Shown one piece after another: positions 18,036 through 26,331 of a stretch of DNA of 64,000 bases; the first letter of the stretch is position 1; each line of letters starts with the position of its first letter. The notes beneath the pieces are model-generated. The model was not told where the DNA came from, did no database searches, and saw nothing but the letters and a program-made list of their open reading frames with translations. This stretch comes from Streptomyces sp. NBC_01485 (GTDB lineage Bacteria > Actinomycetota > Actinomycetes > Streptomycetales > Streptomycetaceae): assembly GCF_036227125.1 (NCBI RefSeq), contig NZ_CP109435.1:5332001-5396000 (forward strand), given 5' to 3'. The translations under genes and the position numbers were made by a program.

Positions 18036-19316
18036 ATGGCCGCCACCCAGAGGATCGCCGCGGGCGCAGTGGTCGCCGCGACTGTCGCCGCATCGCTCGC
18101 CGGTTGCGCGACGGGAATGGATGGTTCCCAAGTTTCCCAGGGCGGGGCGTCGGGCCCGCAGCAGGCGAAGCCGGCTCCCGCGCCCAAGAGCGTGGTCCGC
18201 CTGATCGGCGACGGCTCCACCGCGTACACCGGGGCACAGCCCCACCTGCTCCGGCCCGAGCGCCTGAAGCCGGGCCGGAAACCGCCGCAGTTCGTGGTCT
18301 TCTCCTGGGACGGCGCGGGAGAGGACAGCCAGAGGCTGTTCTCCCACTTCCGCAAGGTCTCCAAGGCCAACCACGCGACGATGACGTACTTCCTCAGCGG
18401 CGTGTACATGCTGCCGGAGGAGAAGGCCGAACTGTACAAGCCGCCGCAGCACTCGCCGGGCCGCTCCGACATCGGCTTCAACGACGAGCGGGGCATCGCC
18501 GACACCGTGAAGCAGTTGCGCCTGGCGTGGCTGGAGGGCAACGAGATCGGCACCCACTTCAACGGCCACTTCTGCGGGAAGAACGGCGGCGTCGGCGAGT
18601 GGTCGGTCGAGGAGTGGAAGGACGAGATCGACCAGGCCAAGCAGTTCGTGAAGACCTGGAAGACCAACACCGGCATGAAGAAGGCGGCCCCGCTGCCCTT
18701 CGACTACGACAAGGAACTCGTCGGCGCCCGCACCCCCTGCCTCGAAGGCCAGAAGAACTTCATGAAGGCCGCCCGCGAGCTGGGCTTCCGCTACGACACC
18801 AGCGGCGTCGACAACCAGGTCTGGCCCGGCAAGAAGGAGGGCCTGTGGGACCTGTCGATGCAGCTCGTGCCGTTCCCCGGGCACCGCTACGAGCAGCTCA
18901 CCATGGACTACAACTTCATGGTCAACCAGTCCGGCACCGCCACCCAGGGCGACCCCGACAAGCGCGAGTTCTGGGGCGACCAGATGCGTGACAGCCTGCT
19001 CAAGGGCTTCCACCGGGCCTATGACGGCAACCGCGCACCGCTGATCATCGGCAACCACTTCGAGTCCTGGAACGGCGGCACGTACATGCGCGCCGTCGAG
19101 GAGGTCGTCGAGAACGTCTGCAACAAGCCGGACGTGCGCTGCGTGTCCTTCCGGCAGTTGGCCGACTGGCTGGACGCCCAGGACCCCGAGACGCTGGCCA
19201 AGCTGCGCACCCTGGAGGTGGGCCAGGCCCCGAAGCAGGGCTGGGCGTCCTTCCTGTCCGGCAGCCCCGCTCCGGCCCCGAAGGGCGCGCCCGGGGCGCC
19301 GGCGGTCAGGCGGTAG
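18036..19316 (+). CDS. Polysaccharide deacetylase-like secreted lipoprotein
   Basis: A 426-residue protein with a lipoprotein signal, MAATQRIAAGAVVAATVAASL then the lipobox LAGC, so it is anchored outside the membrane. The NodB-like signals are FSWDGAGEDSQRLF in place of the usual TFDDG and EIGTHFNGHF (H-x3-H), which supply the metal ligands of carbohydrate esterase family 4. Later TPCLEGQ and IGNHFESWNGG are conserved in this actinobacterial subgroup. A cell-wall polysaccharide or peptidoglycan substrate is likely but unproven. The ATG at 18036 is the first in frame with a good signal peptide. Confidence 0.85.
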   Translation: MAATQRIAAGAVVAATVAASLAGCATGMDGSQVSQGGASGPQQAKPAPAPKSVVRLIGDGSTAYTGAQPHLLRPERLKPGRKPPQFVVFSWDGAGEDSQRLFSHFRKVSKANHATMTYFLSGVYMLPEEKAELYKPPQHSPGRSDIGFNDERGIADTVKQLRLAWLEGNEIGTHFNGHFCGKNGGVGEWSVEEWKDEIDQAKQFVKTWKTNTGMKKAAPLPFDYDKELVGARTPCLEGQKNFMKAARELGFRYDTSGVDNQVWPGKKEGLWDLSMQLVPFPGHRYEQLTMDYNFMVNQSGTATQGDPDKREFWGDQMRDSLLKGFHRAYDGNRAPLIIGNHFESWNGGTYMRAVEEVVENVCNKPDVRCVSFRQLADWLDAQDPETLAKLRTLEVGQAPKQGWASFLSGSPAPAPKGAPGAPAVRR

Positions 19317-19319
19317 CCG

Positions 19320-20300
19320 TCACACGGAGGCGGTGACGCCTACGCCGAGGACGAACCCGGGGTCGACCTGCGCCGCCAGGTCGGCCCCGGTGCGTTCGTT
19401 GCCCCAGGACTCGGCGTTCTTCAGGTGGAAGTGCACCATCTGCCGGGTGTAGCGCTCCCAGTCGCGCCGCTCGTACGCCGAGTCGGCGGTCGTGTGCAGC
19501 AGGCGCAGAGCGTGGCGGTTGGTGTCCTCCAGTAGCTCGAACCGGGGCGGCCGGCCCTTCTCCATGGCGCGCACCCAGTCGGAGTGCCCGACCGTCACGA
19601 GCAGGTCGTCCCCGACCTCGGCGCGGAGGAAGTCGACGTCGTCCTGGCCCTGCACCTTGTTGCCGACGACCTTCAGCTCGACGCCGAAGTCGCGGGCGTA
19701 CTCCTTGTACTGGCGATAGACGGAGACCCCCTTCCGGGTCGGCTCGGCGACGAGGAACGTGATGTCGAAGCGGGTGAACATGCCGGAGGCGAAGGAGTCC
19801 GAGCCTGCCGTCATGTCGACCACGACGTACTCGTCACGCCCGTCGACCAGGTGGTTCAGGCACAGCTCCACCGCTCCCGTCTTGGAGTGGTAGCAGGCGA
19901 CCCCCAGGTCGGCGTCCGTGAAGGGGCCCGTGACCATCAAACGGACGGCGCCGCCGTCGAGTTCCACCGGCCGGGCACAGGCGTCGTACACCGGGTTCTC
20001 CTCGCGCACCCGCAGCAGCCGTGAGCCCTCGCCGGGCGGGGTCGTCTTGATCATCGTCTCGGCGGAGGCGACGCGGGGGTTCGAGCCGCGCAGGTAGTTC
20101 TTGATCAGCGGCAGCCGGTCGCCCATCGCGGGCAGCGCGGCGGCCTCCGCCTCGTCCAGCCCGAGCGCGGGCCCCAGGTGCTGGTTGATGTCCGCGTCGA
20201 CCGCGATCACGGGCGCGCCGTCGGCGGCGAGATGGCGGATGAACAGGGAGGACAGAGTGGTCTTGCCACTGCCGCCCTTCCCAACGAAAGCAATTTTCAT
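19320..20300 (-). CDS. MinD/CooC-like P-loop ATPase
   Basis: A 326-residue SIMIBI-class ATPase. MKIAFVGKGGSGKTTLSSLF carries the deviant Walker A with the second lysine (KGGxGKT). VIAVDADINQHLG resembles CooC and NifH rather than chromosome-partition ParA, and the switch II region is YVVVDMTAGSDSFASG. CooC-type proteins help insert metals into enzymes; MinD-type proteins position complexes. The client here is unknown. An in-frame GTG 6 bases upstream is an alternative start. The gene is divergent from the Fic-like gene, with 101 bp between starts, and converges on the lipoprotein gene with a 3-bp gap. Confidence 0.85.
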   Translation of the reverse strand: MKIAFVGKGGSGKTTLSSLFIRHLAADGAPVIAVDADINQHLGPALGLDEAEAAALPAMGDRLPLIKNYLRGSNPRVASAETMIKTTPPGEGSRLLRVREENPVYDACARPVELDGGAVRLMVTGPFTDADLGVACYHSKTGAVELCLNHLVDGRDEYVVVDMTAGSDSFASGMFTRFDITFLVAEPTRKGVSVYRQYKEYARDFGVELKVVGNKVQGQDDVDFLRAEVGDDLLVTVGHSDWVRAMEKGRPPRFELLEDTNRHALRLLHTTADSAYERRDWERYTRQMVHFHLKNAESWGNERTGADLAAQVDPGFVLGVGVTASV

Positions 20301-20401
20301 GTTCACAAAGGGTAGTGTGTCGATAGCTGTAGGTGACAGGTGTGCGTGAAGAAGACCACTCCTTCGTGGGGCGTGCGCAGGGGTTGCGTAGTGTCGTACT
20401 C

Positions 20402-21226
20402 ATGAGTACGACAGGCGCGTCCGCCGATCCGCTTGCGGCCCTGGGCTCGTTGCCCGGTGTGGCCGAGTCCGTGGAGTCCATGCGCAAGGCCGTGGACCGG
20501 GTCTACGGACACCGGGTCATGCGCCGCCGCAGCAACGCGATCACCTCCGAGGCGGCCCTGCGCGGCGCCCGCGGCTCGGCGGCGCTCTCCGGGGCGGACT
20601 GGGCGCTGGAAGAGGTGCGACGGCGCACCGACTTCAGTGTCGACGACGAGGCGCGAGTCATGGGCGCCGCCCTGCGGCTGACCGCCGAGGCGGGTCAGTT
20701 GCTGTCCATCTGGAGGCAGTCGCCGCTGCGGGTGCTGGCGCGGCTGCACCTGGTGGCCGCCGCGAGCAACGAGGACGAGGTCGGGCGTCCGCGGCAGTCC
20801 GGCGAGGCGGTCGACGAGCCGCTGATCGAACTGCCGCTGCCCGGCGCCGCCGAGCTGGCCGGACGCCTGGAGGGACTGTCCGAGCTGATCATCGTGGGAG
20901 GGTCCGCGCCCGCCCTGGTGACGGCCGCCGTCGTCCACGGCGAGCTGCTGGCCCTGCGCCCCTTCTCGTCCCACAACGGCCTGGTCGCGCGGGCCGCCGC
21001 ACGCATCGTCCTCATCGGCGGCGGCCTCGACCCCAAGTCGGTCTGCCCGGCCGAGGTGGGTCACGCCGAGCTGGGCCGGGCGGCCTACCTGGCGGCGCTG
21101 GACGGCTACGCCTCCGGCACCCCGGACGGCATGGCGGCCTGGATCGCCCACTGCGGCAGGGCGGTCGAGCTGGGCGCCCGCGAGTCGACGGCGGTGTGCG
21201 AGGCGTTGCAGCGCGGGGCGGCGTAA
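20402..21226 (+). CDS. Fic-domain-like protein with degenerate catalytic motif
   Basis: A 274-residue helical protein that aligns by eye with Fic proteins in its C-terminal half: AAVVHGELLALRPFSSHNGLVARAAARIVL occupies the place of the HPFxxGNGRxxR motif. The catalytic His is Arg (residue 185), and the GNGR glycine and arginine are not preserved (HNGLVAR). AMPylation activity is therefore doubtful. It may be a structural or regulatory relic conserved in Streptomyces. The start has no strong Shine-Dalgarno sequence. It is divergent from the MinD/CooC-like ATPase and followed directly by a 22-bp palindrome. Confidence 0.7.
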   Translation: MSTTGASADPLAALGSLPGVAESVESMRKAVDRVYGHRVMRRRSNAITSEAALRGARGSAALSGADWALEEVRRRTDFSVDDEARVMGAALRLTAEAGQLLSIWRQSPLRVLARLHLVAAASNEDEVGRPRQSGEAVDEPLIELPLPGAAELAGRLEGLSELIIVGGSAPALVTAAVVHGELLALRPFSSHNGLVARAAARIVLIGGGLDPKSVCPAEVGHAELGRAAYLAALDGYASGTPDGMAAWIAHCGRAVELGARESTAVCEALQRGAA

Positions 21227-21248
21227 CGCGCCACGCGCGCGTGGCGCG
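21227..21248. repeat. 22-bp perfect palindrome after the Fic-like gene
   Basis: CGCGCCACGCG is followed immediately by its reverse complement CGCGTGGCGCG, beginning at the base after the TAA. Without a T-run it could be a Rho-type terminator stem or a protein-binding site. Confidence 0.6.
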
Positions 21249-21298
21249 CGGCCCCGGGAAAGCGCACGGCAAGCCGCAGTGCGTCACGTCACGGCACG

Positions 21299-21323
21299 AA
21301 AAAAGGCCCCCGCGCGGGGGCCT
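21299..21323 (-). terminator. Intrinsic terminator with U-run, minus strand
   Basis: The stem AGGCCCCC-GCGC-GGGGGCCT at 21304-21323 is followed on the minus strand by a run of T. This is the textbook form of a Rho-independent terminator. It ends transcripts coming leftwards from the sRNA candidate or the HAD gene. Confidence 0.85.
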
Positions 21324-21510
21324 CACAAAGGGTTGCGGCGGTACGAGTCCTCGTACCGCCGCTGGCATGCTCACCCGGTTACCAGGCGTCCTCGATATAT
21401 TGCCCATCAGGCCGGGAACTTCGCCCGTGACCTGGTGCGGCTGGCCCGTAATCGACGGGTCGACGTCGCGTGGGTGCCCGGTGGTCATGCGCGGTCCGTG
21501 GGGCCAAATG
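21299..21510 (-). ncRNA. Candidate small RNA between the Fic-like and HAD genes
   Basis: On the minus strand an AT-rich TTAATAA (about 21510) could serve as a -10 element. About 150 nt of non-coding sequence follow, then a perfect 13-bp hairpin at 21335-21362 (GCGGCGGTACGAG / CTCGTACCGCCGC), then an intrinsic terminator at 21299-21323 ending in seven U. The Streptomyces coelicolor counterpart of this gap is, from memory, the site of the abundant sRNA scr3559. No ORF in the segment has neighbour-like codon use. The exact 5' end is a guess. Confidence 0.5.
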
Positions 21511-21606
21511 CGTTATTAAGGTGATCCTCTCGGATGTCCTTGGTCTCGCGGGCCGTTAAGTCCTTTGTACTCCTGACCCCGGACAAGCGGAAGTGCTGGC
21601 AGCAGT

Positions 21607-21632
21607 TCTTTGCCCTTACTCCTAAAAGGGCT
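21607..21632. terminator. Weak hairpin after the HAD-IB gene
   Basis: The arms GCCCTT and AAGGGC pair around ACTCCTAA with short A/T runs on either side, within 40 bases of the HAD-IB stop. It is a plausible but weak terminator. Confidence 0.4.
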
Positions 21633-21645
21633 TTAAACGGGCAGG

Positions 21646-22482
21646 TCAGGCGGTCGCCGCCGCCCGGCGCCTGCTGGCGTACCAGACGAGGCCCGCGGTG
21701 GCCGCCGCCGCTCCTATGGCCGCGGCCGCGACGAGCGCCGGGCGCGGCGGTACGGAGAACCTGGGAATCCGCTGCTTGAGGCGCACCGGCCGGTGGAAGT
21801 CGAGAATCGGCCAGCCGCGCGCCACGGCCTCGCGCCGCAGGGCCCGGTCCGGGTTCACGGCGTGCGGGTGCCCCACCGCCTGCAGCATCGGCAGGTCGGT
21901 CGCCGAGTCGCTGTAGGCGTAGCAGCGCGAGAGGTCGTACCCCTCGGACTCGGCCAGCTCCTTGACCGCCTCCGCCTTCGTGGGGCCGTAGGCGTAGTAC
22001 TCCACCTCGCCGGTGAAGCAGCCGTCCTCGCCCACGACCATGCGGGTGGCGACCACGCGGTCCGCGCCGAGCAGCTCGCCGATCGGCTCGACCACCTCGG
22101 CGCCCGACGTGGACACGATGACGACGTCACGGCCGGCGGTGTGGTGCTCCTCGATCAGCGAGGCCGCCTCGTCGTAGATGAGCGGGTCGATCAGGTCGTG
22201 CAGGGTCTCGGCCACGATCTCCTTCACCTGCTGGACGTTCCAGCCGCGCACGAGGGCGGACAGGTACTCGCGTGTCCGTTCCATCTGGTCGTGGTCCATA
22301 CCGCCGACGAGGAAGACGAACTGGGCATATGCGGTGCGCAAGGCCGCCCTGCGGTTGATCAGCCCGCCTTGGTAGAAGGACTTACTGAAGGTGAGCGTGC
22401 TCGACTTCGCAATGACCGTCTTGTCCAGGTCAAAGAAGGCCGCTGTGCGGGGCAAGGAGTGGTTTTCCACAAGCAAGAGCAT
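21646..22482 (-). CDS. HAD-IB family phosphatase with C-terminal membrane anchor
   Basis: A 278-residue HAD hydrolase of subfamily IB (SerB-like). The nucleophile motif is AAFFDLDKTVIAKSS (DxDxT), motif II is VVIVSTSGAEVV, and motif III/IV is YAYSDSATDLPML (D-S-x-x-D). The C-terminal 40 residues, VAAAAIGAAAATAGLVWYASRRR, are a single membrane span ending in arginines, so the enzyme is probably tethered facing the cytoplasm. Streptomyces relatives are annotated as morphological-differentiation-associated proteins. The start is uncertain: ATG 22482 begins close to the domain; ATG 22557 is longer. The gene lies back to back with the pilus operon. Confidence 0.88.
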   Translation of the reverse strand: MLLLVENHSLPRTAAFFDLDKTVIAKSSTLTFSKSFYQGGLINRRAALRTAYAQFVFLVGGMDHDQMERTREYLSALVRGWNVQQVKEIVAETLHDLIDPLIYDEAASLIEEHHTAGRDVVIVSTSGAEVVEPIGELLGADRVVATRMVVGEDGCFTGEVEYYAYGPTKAEAVKELAESEGYDLSRCYAYSDSATDLPMLQAVGHPHAVNPDRALRREAVARGWPILDFHRPVRLKQRIPRFSVPPRPALVAAAAIGAAAATAGLVWYASRRRAAATA

Positions 22483-23063
22483 AGGGGCAGCCCATTCGGC
22501 GTAAGGTGAGCGCGTTGGTTTGCCTGAGAGGCCTCTCGGGTACACCATGGAAGTCACGGATCGTTCGCGACCGTGCTAACGCGGTCCGGCTCCTCCCCCC
22601 CCGAGTCGGCCGTGAAGGCGACCCCCGCTCTCCCCCCCGGCGGGGGTCGTCGCATGTCCGGGTGGGTTTTCCTCTTCTGTACGCGGCCGTGGTGCCGCAC
22701 CGAGGCGGCTGCGGCCGCCTCTTTCGCATGTCCGCCTCCCCTCACCGTGTGTAGCCGTCGGGCTGCTCTGTGGAAGTCGTACACGGACTAGCGCAGGGGT
22801 CACCGGTTTGGGTGACGGCGATATTCACAACTCCCCACTCGTCCACAGTTTTCCACCAAGATCCACACGATTTCCGGGTTCGCTGCACCGTGATTCCGAC
22901 GCGTCCGCTCGGGCCGACTTCACACGGCCGGTTCCGTTTGCCGGGCGTGTGCGGCCGGTTTCTGTCGGCCGTTCATATGGAGGCCGGAGGCCGGTTCTCC
23001 ACACGTTTGGGAATCGCGGGGCCGCAGGGACGGCGCGCCCCGCAGCGAAGGGGGATGGACATC
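22483..23063. other. Divergent intergenic region before the Tad operon, TCCAC repeats
   Basis: These 581 bp have no recognisable gene. A hairpin CGACCCCCGC / GCGGGGGTCG is at 22619-22649. TCCAC recurs every 10 bp at 22839-22867 (TCGTCCACA, TTTTCCACC, AGATCCACA), with another TTCTCCACA near 22993. These resemble the Streptomyces DnaA box TTGTCCACA. The promoters of the HAD gene and of the pilus operon must lie here. Confidence 0.5.
22619..22649. terminator. C/G-rich hairpin in the HAD-ssd gap
   Basis: A perfect 10-bp stem CGACCCCCGC / GCGGGGGTCG with an 11-base C-rich loop. It has no T-run. It could act as a leader attenuator or as a barrier between divergent units. Confidence 0.4.
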
Positions 23064-24167
23064 GTGACCGGAGCCGTCACACACGACCCGCCGCCCACCG
23101 GCGGAGACCGGCCGGGCAAGCCGCTCATCGTCACGGAGGACGCGGCACTCCTCGACGACCTGTTGCGCCTGTGCGCCGCGGCCGGCGCGACACCCGAGGT
23201 GCATCACTCGGTGCCGCAGCAACGGGGCGGCTGGGAGTCCGCGCCGCTGGTCCTCGTCGGCGACGACGCAGCACGCAAGGTTCGCGGGGCCGCCCGCAGG
23301 CGAGGAGTGGTCCTCGTCGGACGCGACCAGGACGACTCCGGGGTGTGGCAGCGCGCCGTGGAGATCGGCGCCGACCACGTCCTGATGCTGCCCGACGGCG
23401 AACAGTGGCTGGTCGACCGCATCGCCGACGTCGCCGAAGGAGTCGGCCGGCCCGCGCTCACCGTCGGCGTCATCGGCGGCCGCGGCGGCGCCGGAGCGTC
23501 CACGCTCGCGTGCGCCCTCGCCGTCACCTCCGCGCGCGAAGGGCTGCGCACCCTCCTCGTGGACGCCGATCCACTGGGCGGCGGACTCGACGTACTCCTC
23601 GGCGGCGAGAGCGCGGAGGGCCTGCGCTGGCCCGCGTTCGCCGCCTCGCGCGGCCGGGTCGGCGGCGGCGCCCTGGAGGAGTCGCTGCCCAGCCTGCACT
23701 CGCTGCGGGTGCTCAGTTGGGACCGGGGCGACTGCGTCACCATCGCACCCCAGGCCGTACGCGCGGTGCTCGCGGCGGCCCGGCGCCGGGGCGGCACGGT
23801 CGTCGTCGACCTGCCGCGCCGTATCGACGACGGGGTCTCCGAGGTTCTGGCCCAACTCGACCTCGGGCTCCTCGTGGTCCCCGCCGAACTGCGCGCCGTC
23901 GCGGCGGGCGGGCGCGTGGCCTCCGCCGTCGGCATGGTGCTGCGCGACCTGCGGGTGGCGGTACGCGGGCCCTACGCGCCCGGACTCGACGACGGCGAGG
24001 TGGCGCGGCTGCTCGGACTGCCGCTGGCAGGCGAGGTGCCCGTCGAGCCGGGGCTGCTGCGTCCCGACGGCGGCAAGGCACCGCCGGGCGCGACCGCGCG
24101 CGGGCCCCTCGCCCGCTTCTGCAAGGAGTTCTGGGAGCGCGCGCTGACCGAGGCGGGCGGCTCATGA
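23064..24167 (+). CDS. ssd: Ssd/CpaE-like septum-site/pilus P-loop ATPase
   Basis: A 367-residue protein. An N-terminal receiver-like part covers about 1-120. A MinD/CpaE-type ATPase follows, with GVIGGRGGAGASTLACALA as a deviant Walker A in which the final GKT/S lysine is replaced (GGAGAST), and LLVDADPLGGGLDVLLGG after it. In Mycobacterium the equivalent gene (ssd) heads the same tad-like cluster and affects septation; in Tad systems CpaE localises the secretion machine. GTG 23064 has GGGGG 9 bases upstream; ATG 23055 is an in-frame alternative. It overlaps the next gene by ATGA. Confidence 0.9.
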   Translation: MTGAVTHDPPPTGGDRPGKPLIVTEDAALLDDLLRLCAAAGATPEVHHSVPQQRGGWESAPLVLVGDDAARKVRGAARRRGVVLVGRDQDDSGVWQRAVEIGADHVLMLPDGEQWLVDRIADVAEGVGRPALTVGVIGGRGGAGASTLACALAVTSAREGLRTLLVDADPLGGGLDVLLGGESAEGLRWPAFAASRGRVGGGALEESLPSLHSLRVLSWDRGDCVTIAPQAVRAVLAAARRRGGTVVVDLPRRIDDGVSEVLAQLDLGLLVVPAELRAVAAGGRVASAVGMVLRDLRVAVRGPYAPGLDDGEVARLLGLPLAGEVPVEPGLLRPDGGKAPPGATARGPLARFCKEFWERALTEAGGS

Positions 24168-25432
24168 GCACGCCGACCGGGCTCGAACGCGTGACCGCGC
24201 GGGGGGCTGGGGCGCTGCTCGACGGCGTACGGCAGTGGCTCGCCGAGAGCGGAGCCGAACCGACACCCGCGCGCGTGGCGCAGGCGCTGCGCGAACAGGG
24301 GCGGGTCCTCGGCGACGCGGAGGTGCTCGGCGCCGCCGCGCAACTGCGGTCCGAGCTGATCGGCAGCGGGCCCCTGGAGCCACTGCTCGCCGACCCCAGG
24401 GTGACCGACGTGCTGGTGTCGGCCCCGGACCGGGTCTGGGTCGACCGCGGCGGCGGCCTGGAGCTGACCGGCGTCTCCTTCCCCGACGCGGCTGCCGTAC
24501 GGCGCCTCGCGCAGCGGCTGGCCGCCGTGGCCGGACGGCGCCTGGACGACGCCCGGCCCTGGGCCGACGCCCGGCTGCCCGACGGGACCCGACTGCACGC
24601 GGTGCTGCCCCCGGTCGCCGTCGGCTGCACCTGCCTGTCGCTGCGCGTCGTACGGCCACGCGCGTTCACGCTCGACGAACTGGTGGCCGCGGGCACGGTT
24701 CCGCCCGGCGGTGACCAGGTGCTGCGGGCCCTGGTGCGGGCACGGCTGTCCTTCCTGGTCAGCGGCGGCACCGGCAGCGGCAAGACGACCCTGCTGAGCG
24801 CGTTGCTCGGCCTGGTCGGGCCGGGTGAGCGGATCGTGCTCGCGGAGGACTCGGCGGAGCTGCGCCCGGATCACCCGCACGTCGTCCGTTTGGAGAGCAG
24901 ACCCGCCAACCAGGAGGGCGCGGGGCTCGTCACGCTCGAGGACCTGGTGCGGCAGGCCCTGCGGATGCGGCCGGACCGGCTCGTCGTGGGCGAGGTGCGC
25001 GGGCCGGAGGTCGTCCATCTGCTGGCCGCGCTCAACACGGGTCACGAGGGCGGCTGCGGCACGGTCCACGCCAACGCCGCCGCGGACGTCCCCGCCCGGC
25101 TGGAGGCGCTCGGCACGGCGGCCGGGCTCGACCGGGCCGCGCTGCACAGCCAGTTGGCGGCCGCCCTGTCGGTGGTCCTGCACCTCGTACGCGACCCGGC
25201 CGGGCGGCGGCGGATCGCCGAGGTGCACGTGCTGGAACGGGACCCTTCGGGGCTGGTGCGGACCGTGCCGGCACTGCGGTGGCGGGCGGACGCGTTCGCC
25301 CGCGAGCGGGGCTGGGAGCGGCTGCGGGAGCTGCTGCGTGGCGAGGAGAACGACGGAGGAACGGGCGGGTGTGACGAGTACGGCGACGAGTACGGCGACG
25401 AGTACGGAGGGACGGGTGGGTGTGATGGGTGA
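24164..25432 (+). CDS. CpaF/TadA-type secretion ATPase
   Basis: A 422-residue VirB11/GspE-family motor ATPase that powers assembly of Flp/Tad pili. Walker A is FLVSGGTGSGKTTLLSALLG, followed by IVLAEDSAELRP (Asp box) and VGEVRGPEVVHLLAALNTGHEGGCGTVHANA, which contains Walker B and the His box. The C-terminus ends in an odd acidic repeat DEYGDEYGDEYG between two GGTGGCD copies. It is coupled to ssd and overlaps tadB by 8 bp. Function as a motor is firm from family; what is assembled in Streptomyces is not known. Confidence 0.93.
   Translation: MSTPTGLERVTARGAGALLDGVRQWLAESGAEPTPARVAQALREQGRVLGDAEVLGAAAQLRSELIGSGPLEPLLADPRVTDVLVSAPDRVWVDRGGGLELTGVSFPDAAAVRRLAQRLAAVAGRRLDDARPWADARLPDGTRLHAVLPPVAVGCTCLSLRVVRPRAFTLDELVAAGTVPPGGDQVLRALVRARLSFLVSGGTGSGKTTLLSALLGLVGPGERIVLAEDSAELRPDHPHVVRLESRPANQEGAGLVTLEDLVRQALRMRPDRLVVGEVRGPEVVHLLAALNTGHEGGCGTVHANAAADVPARLEALGTAAGLDRAALHSQLAAALSVVLHLVRDPAGRRRIAEVHVLERDPSGLVRTVPALRWRADAFARERGWERLRELLRGEENDGGTGGCDEYGDEYGDEYGGTGGCDG
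25358..25425 (+). repeat. 12-bp tandem repeat at the end of the CpaF/TadA-type gene
   Basis: Three tandem copies of GACGAGTACGGN (coding DEYG) sit between two near-identical copies of ACGGGYGGGTGTGA. The slippage-prone array lies in the C-terminal tail beyond the ATPase fold. Confidence 0.75.
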
Positions 25433-26285
25433 GGTGCCGATGGCCGCGGCGGTGGCCTGTGCCGGGGCGGCGGCCTGGCTGCTGGGCGGACCGTACTCGG
25501 GGGCCAGGCGGGCCCAGTTGCTGCTCGCCGGAGGCGGGGTGGTCGGCAGTGGGCCCCCGTCGTGGCCGCGACTCACCGGCGAGCTGCACAGGCTGCGGCG
25601 GCGGTGGCGGCCCGAGTGGTGGGCGCCGGTCGCCGGACTGGTCCTGGCGGTGCTGGGCGGCTCGGTGCTGCCGTTCGTCGCGGGCGCGGCCGGGGTGCCA
25701 CTGCTGCGCCGGGCGCGGCGGGCCGCCGAGGAGCGGCGGGCGGGCGAGCGCCGAGGGGACGCGGTGATCGCGCTGTGCGCGGCGCTGGCCGGGGAGGTGC
25801 TCGCCGGCAGGCAGCCCGGGGAGGCGTTGCAGCGGGCCGCGCGGGACTCCGGAGGGCTGGGGGCGGCGCAGCCCGCGGTGTTGGCGGCGGCACGGTTCGG
25901 CGGGGACGTACCCAGGGCTCTCGCCGTCGCCGCACGGCAACCGGGGGCCGACGGGCTGCTGGGACTCGCCGCGTGCTGGCGGGTGGCCGTGGACCAGGGC
26001 GCCGGTCTTGCCGCCGGTCTCGACCGCCTCGAAGGGGCGTTGCGTGCGGAACGGGACCAACGGGCGGATATGCGAGCTCAGTTGGCGGGACCTCGCGCCA
26101 CGGTGGTGATGCTCGCCGGCCTGCCGGTGCTGGGCCTCCTGCTGGGCGCCGCGCTGGGCGCCGCCCCGCTGTACGTCCTGCTGCACACCGGAGCGGGGCT
26201 GGGCTGCCTGCTCGTCGGCGGTGCGCTCAAGGGCGCGGGGATGTGGTGGGCACTGCGGATCGTGCGCACCGCGGAGGCGGTGTGA
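25425..26285 (+). CDS. TadB-like pilus assembly membrane protein
   Basis: A 286-residue type II secretion F-domain protein. Two hydrophobic segments near residues 5-20 and 65-95 flank a basic stretch. The central F domain includes ALCAALAGEVLAGRQPGEALQRAA and SWRV-like GLAACWRVAVDQGAGLAAGLDRL. Two C-terminal membrane segments follow (ATVVMLAGLPVLGLLLGAALG and LYVLLHTGAGLGCLLVGGAL). TadB and TadC form the inner-membrane platform on which CpaF acts. It starts 8 bases inside the cpaF end, showing tight coupling. Confidence 0.88.
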   Translation: MGEVPMAAAVACAGAAAWLLGGPYSGARRAQLLLAGGGVVGSGPPSWPRLTGELHRLRRRWRPEWWAPVAGLVLAVLGGSVLPFVAGAAGVPLLRRARRAAEERRAGERRGDAVIALCAALAGEVLAGRQPGEALQRAARDSGGLGAAQPAVLAAARFGGDVPRALAVAARQPGADGLLGLAACWRVAVDQGAGLAAGLDRLEGALRAERDQRADMRAQLAGPRATVVMLAGLPVLGLLLGAALGAAPLYVLLHTGAGLGCLLVGGALKGAGMWWALRIVRTAEAV

Positions 26286-26331
26286 ACGGGCGGGCGGTCG
26301 GCGCGGACAGCGGCGATGAGAGGTGGGTGAC

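Noticed and set aside
21363..21517. Short plus-strand ORF starting ATGCTCACCCGGTTA
   Set aside because: No ribosome site, contains rare TTA and ATA codons, and lies within the sRNA candidate on the other strand.
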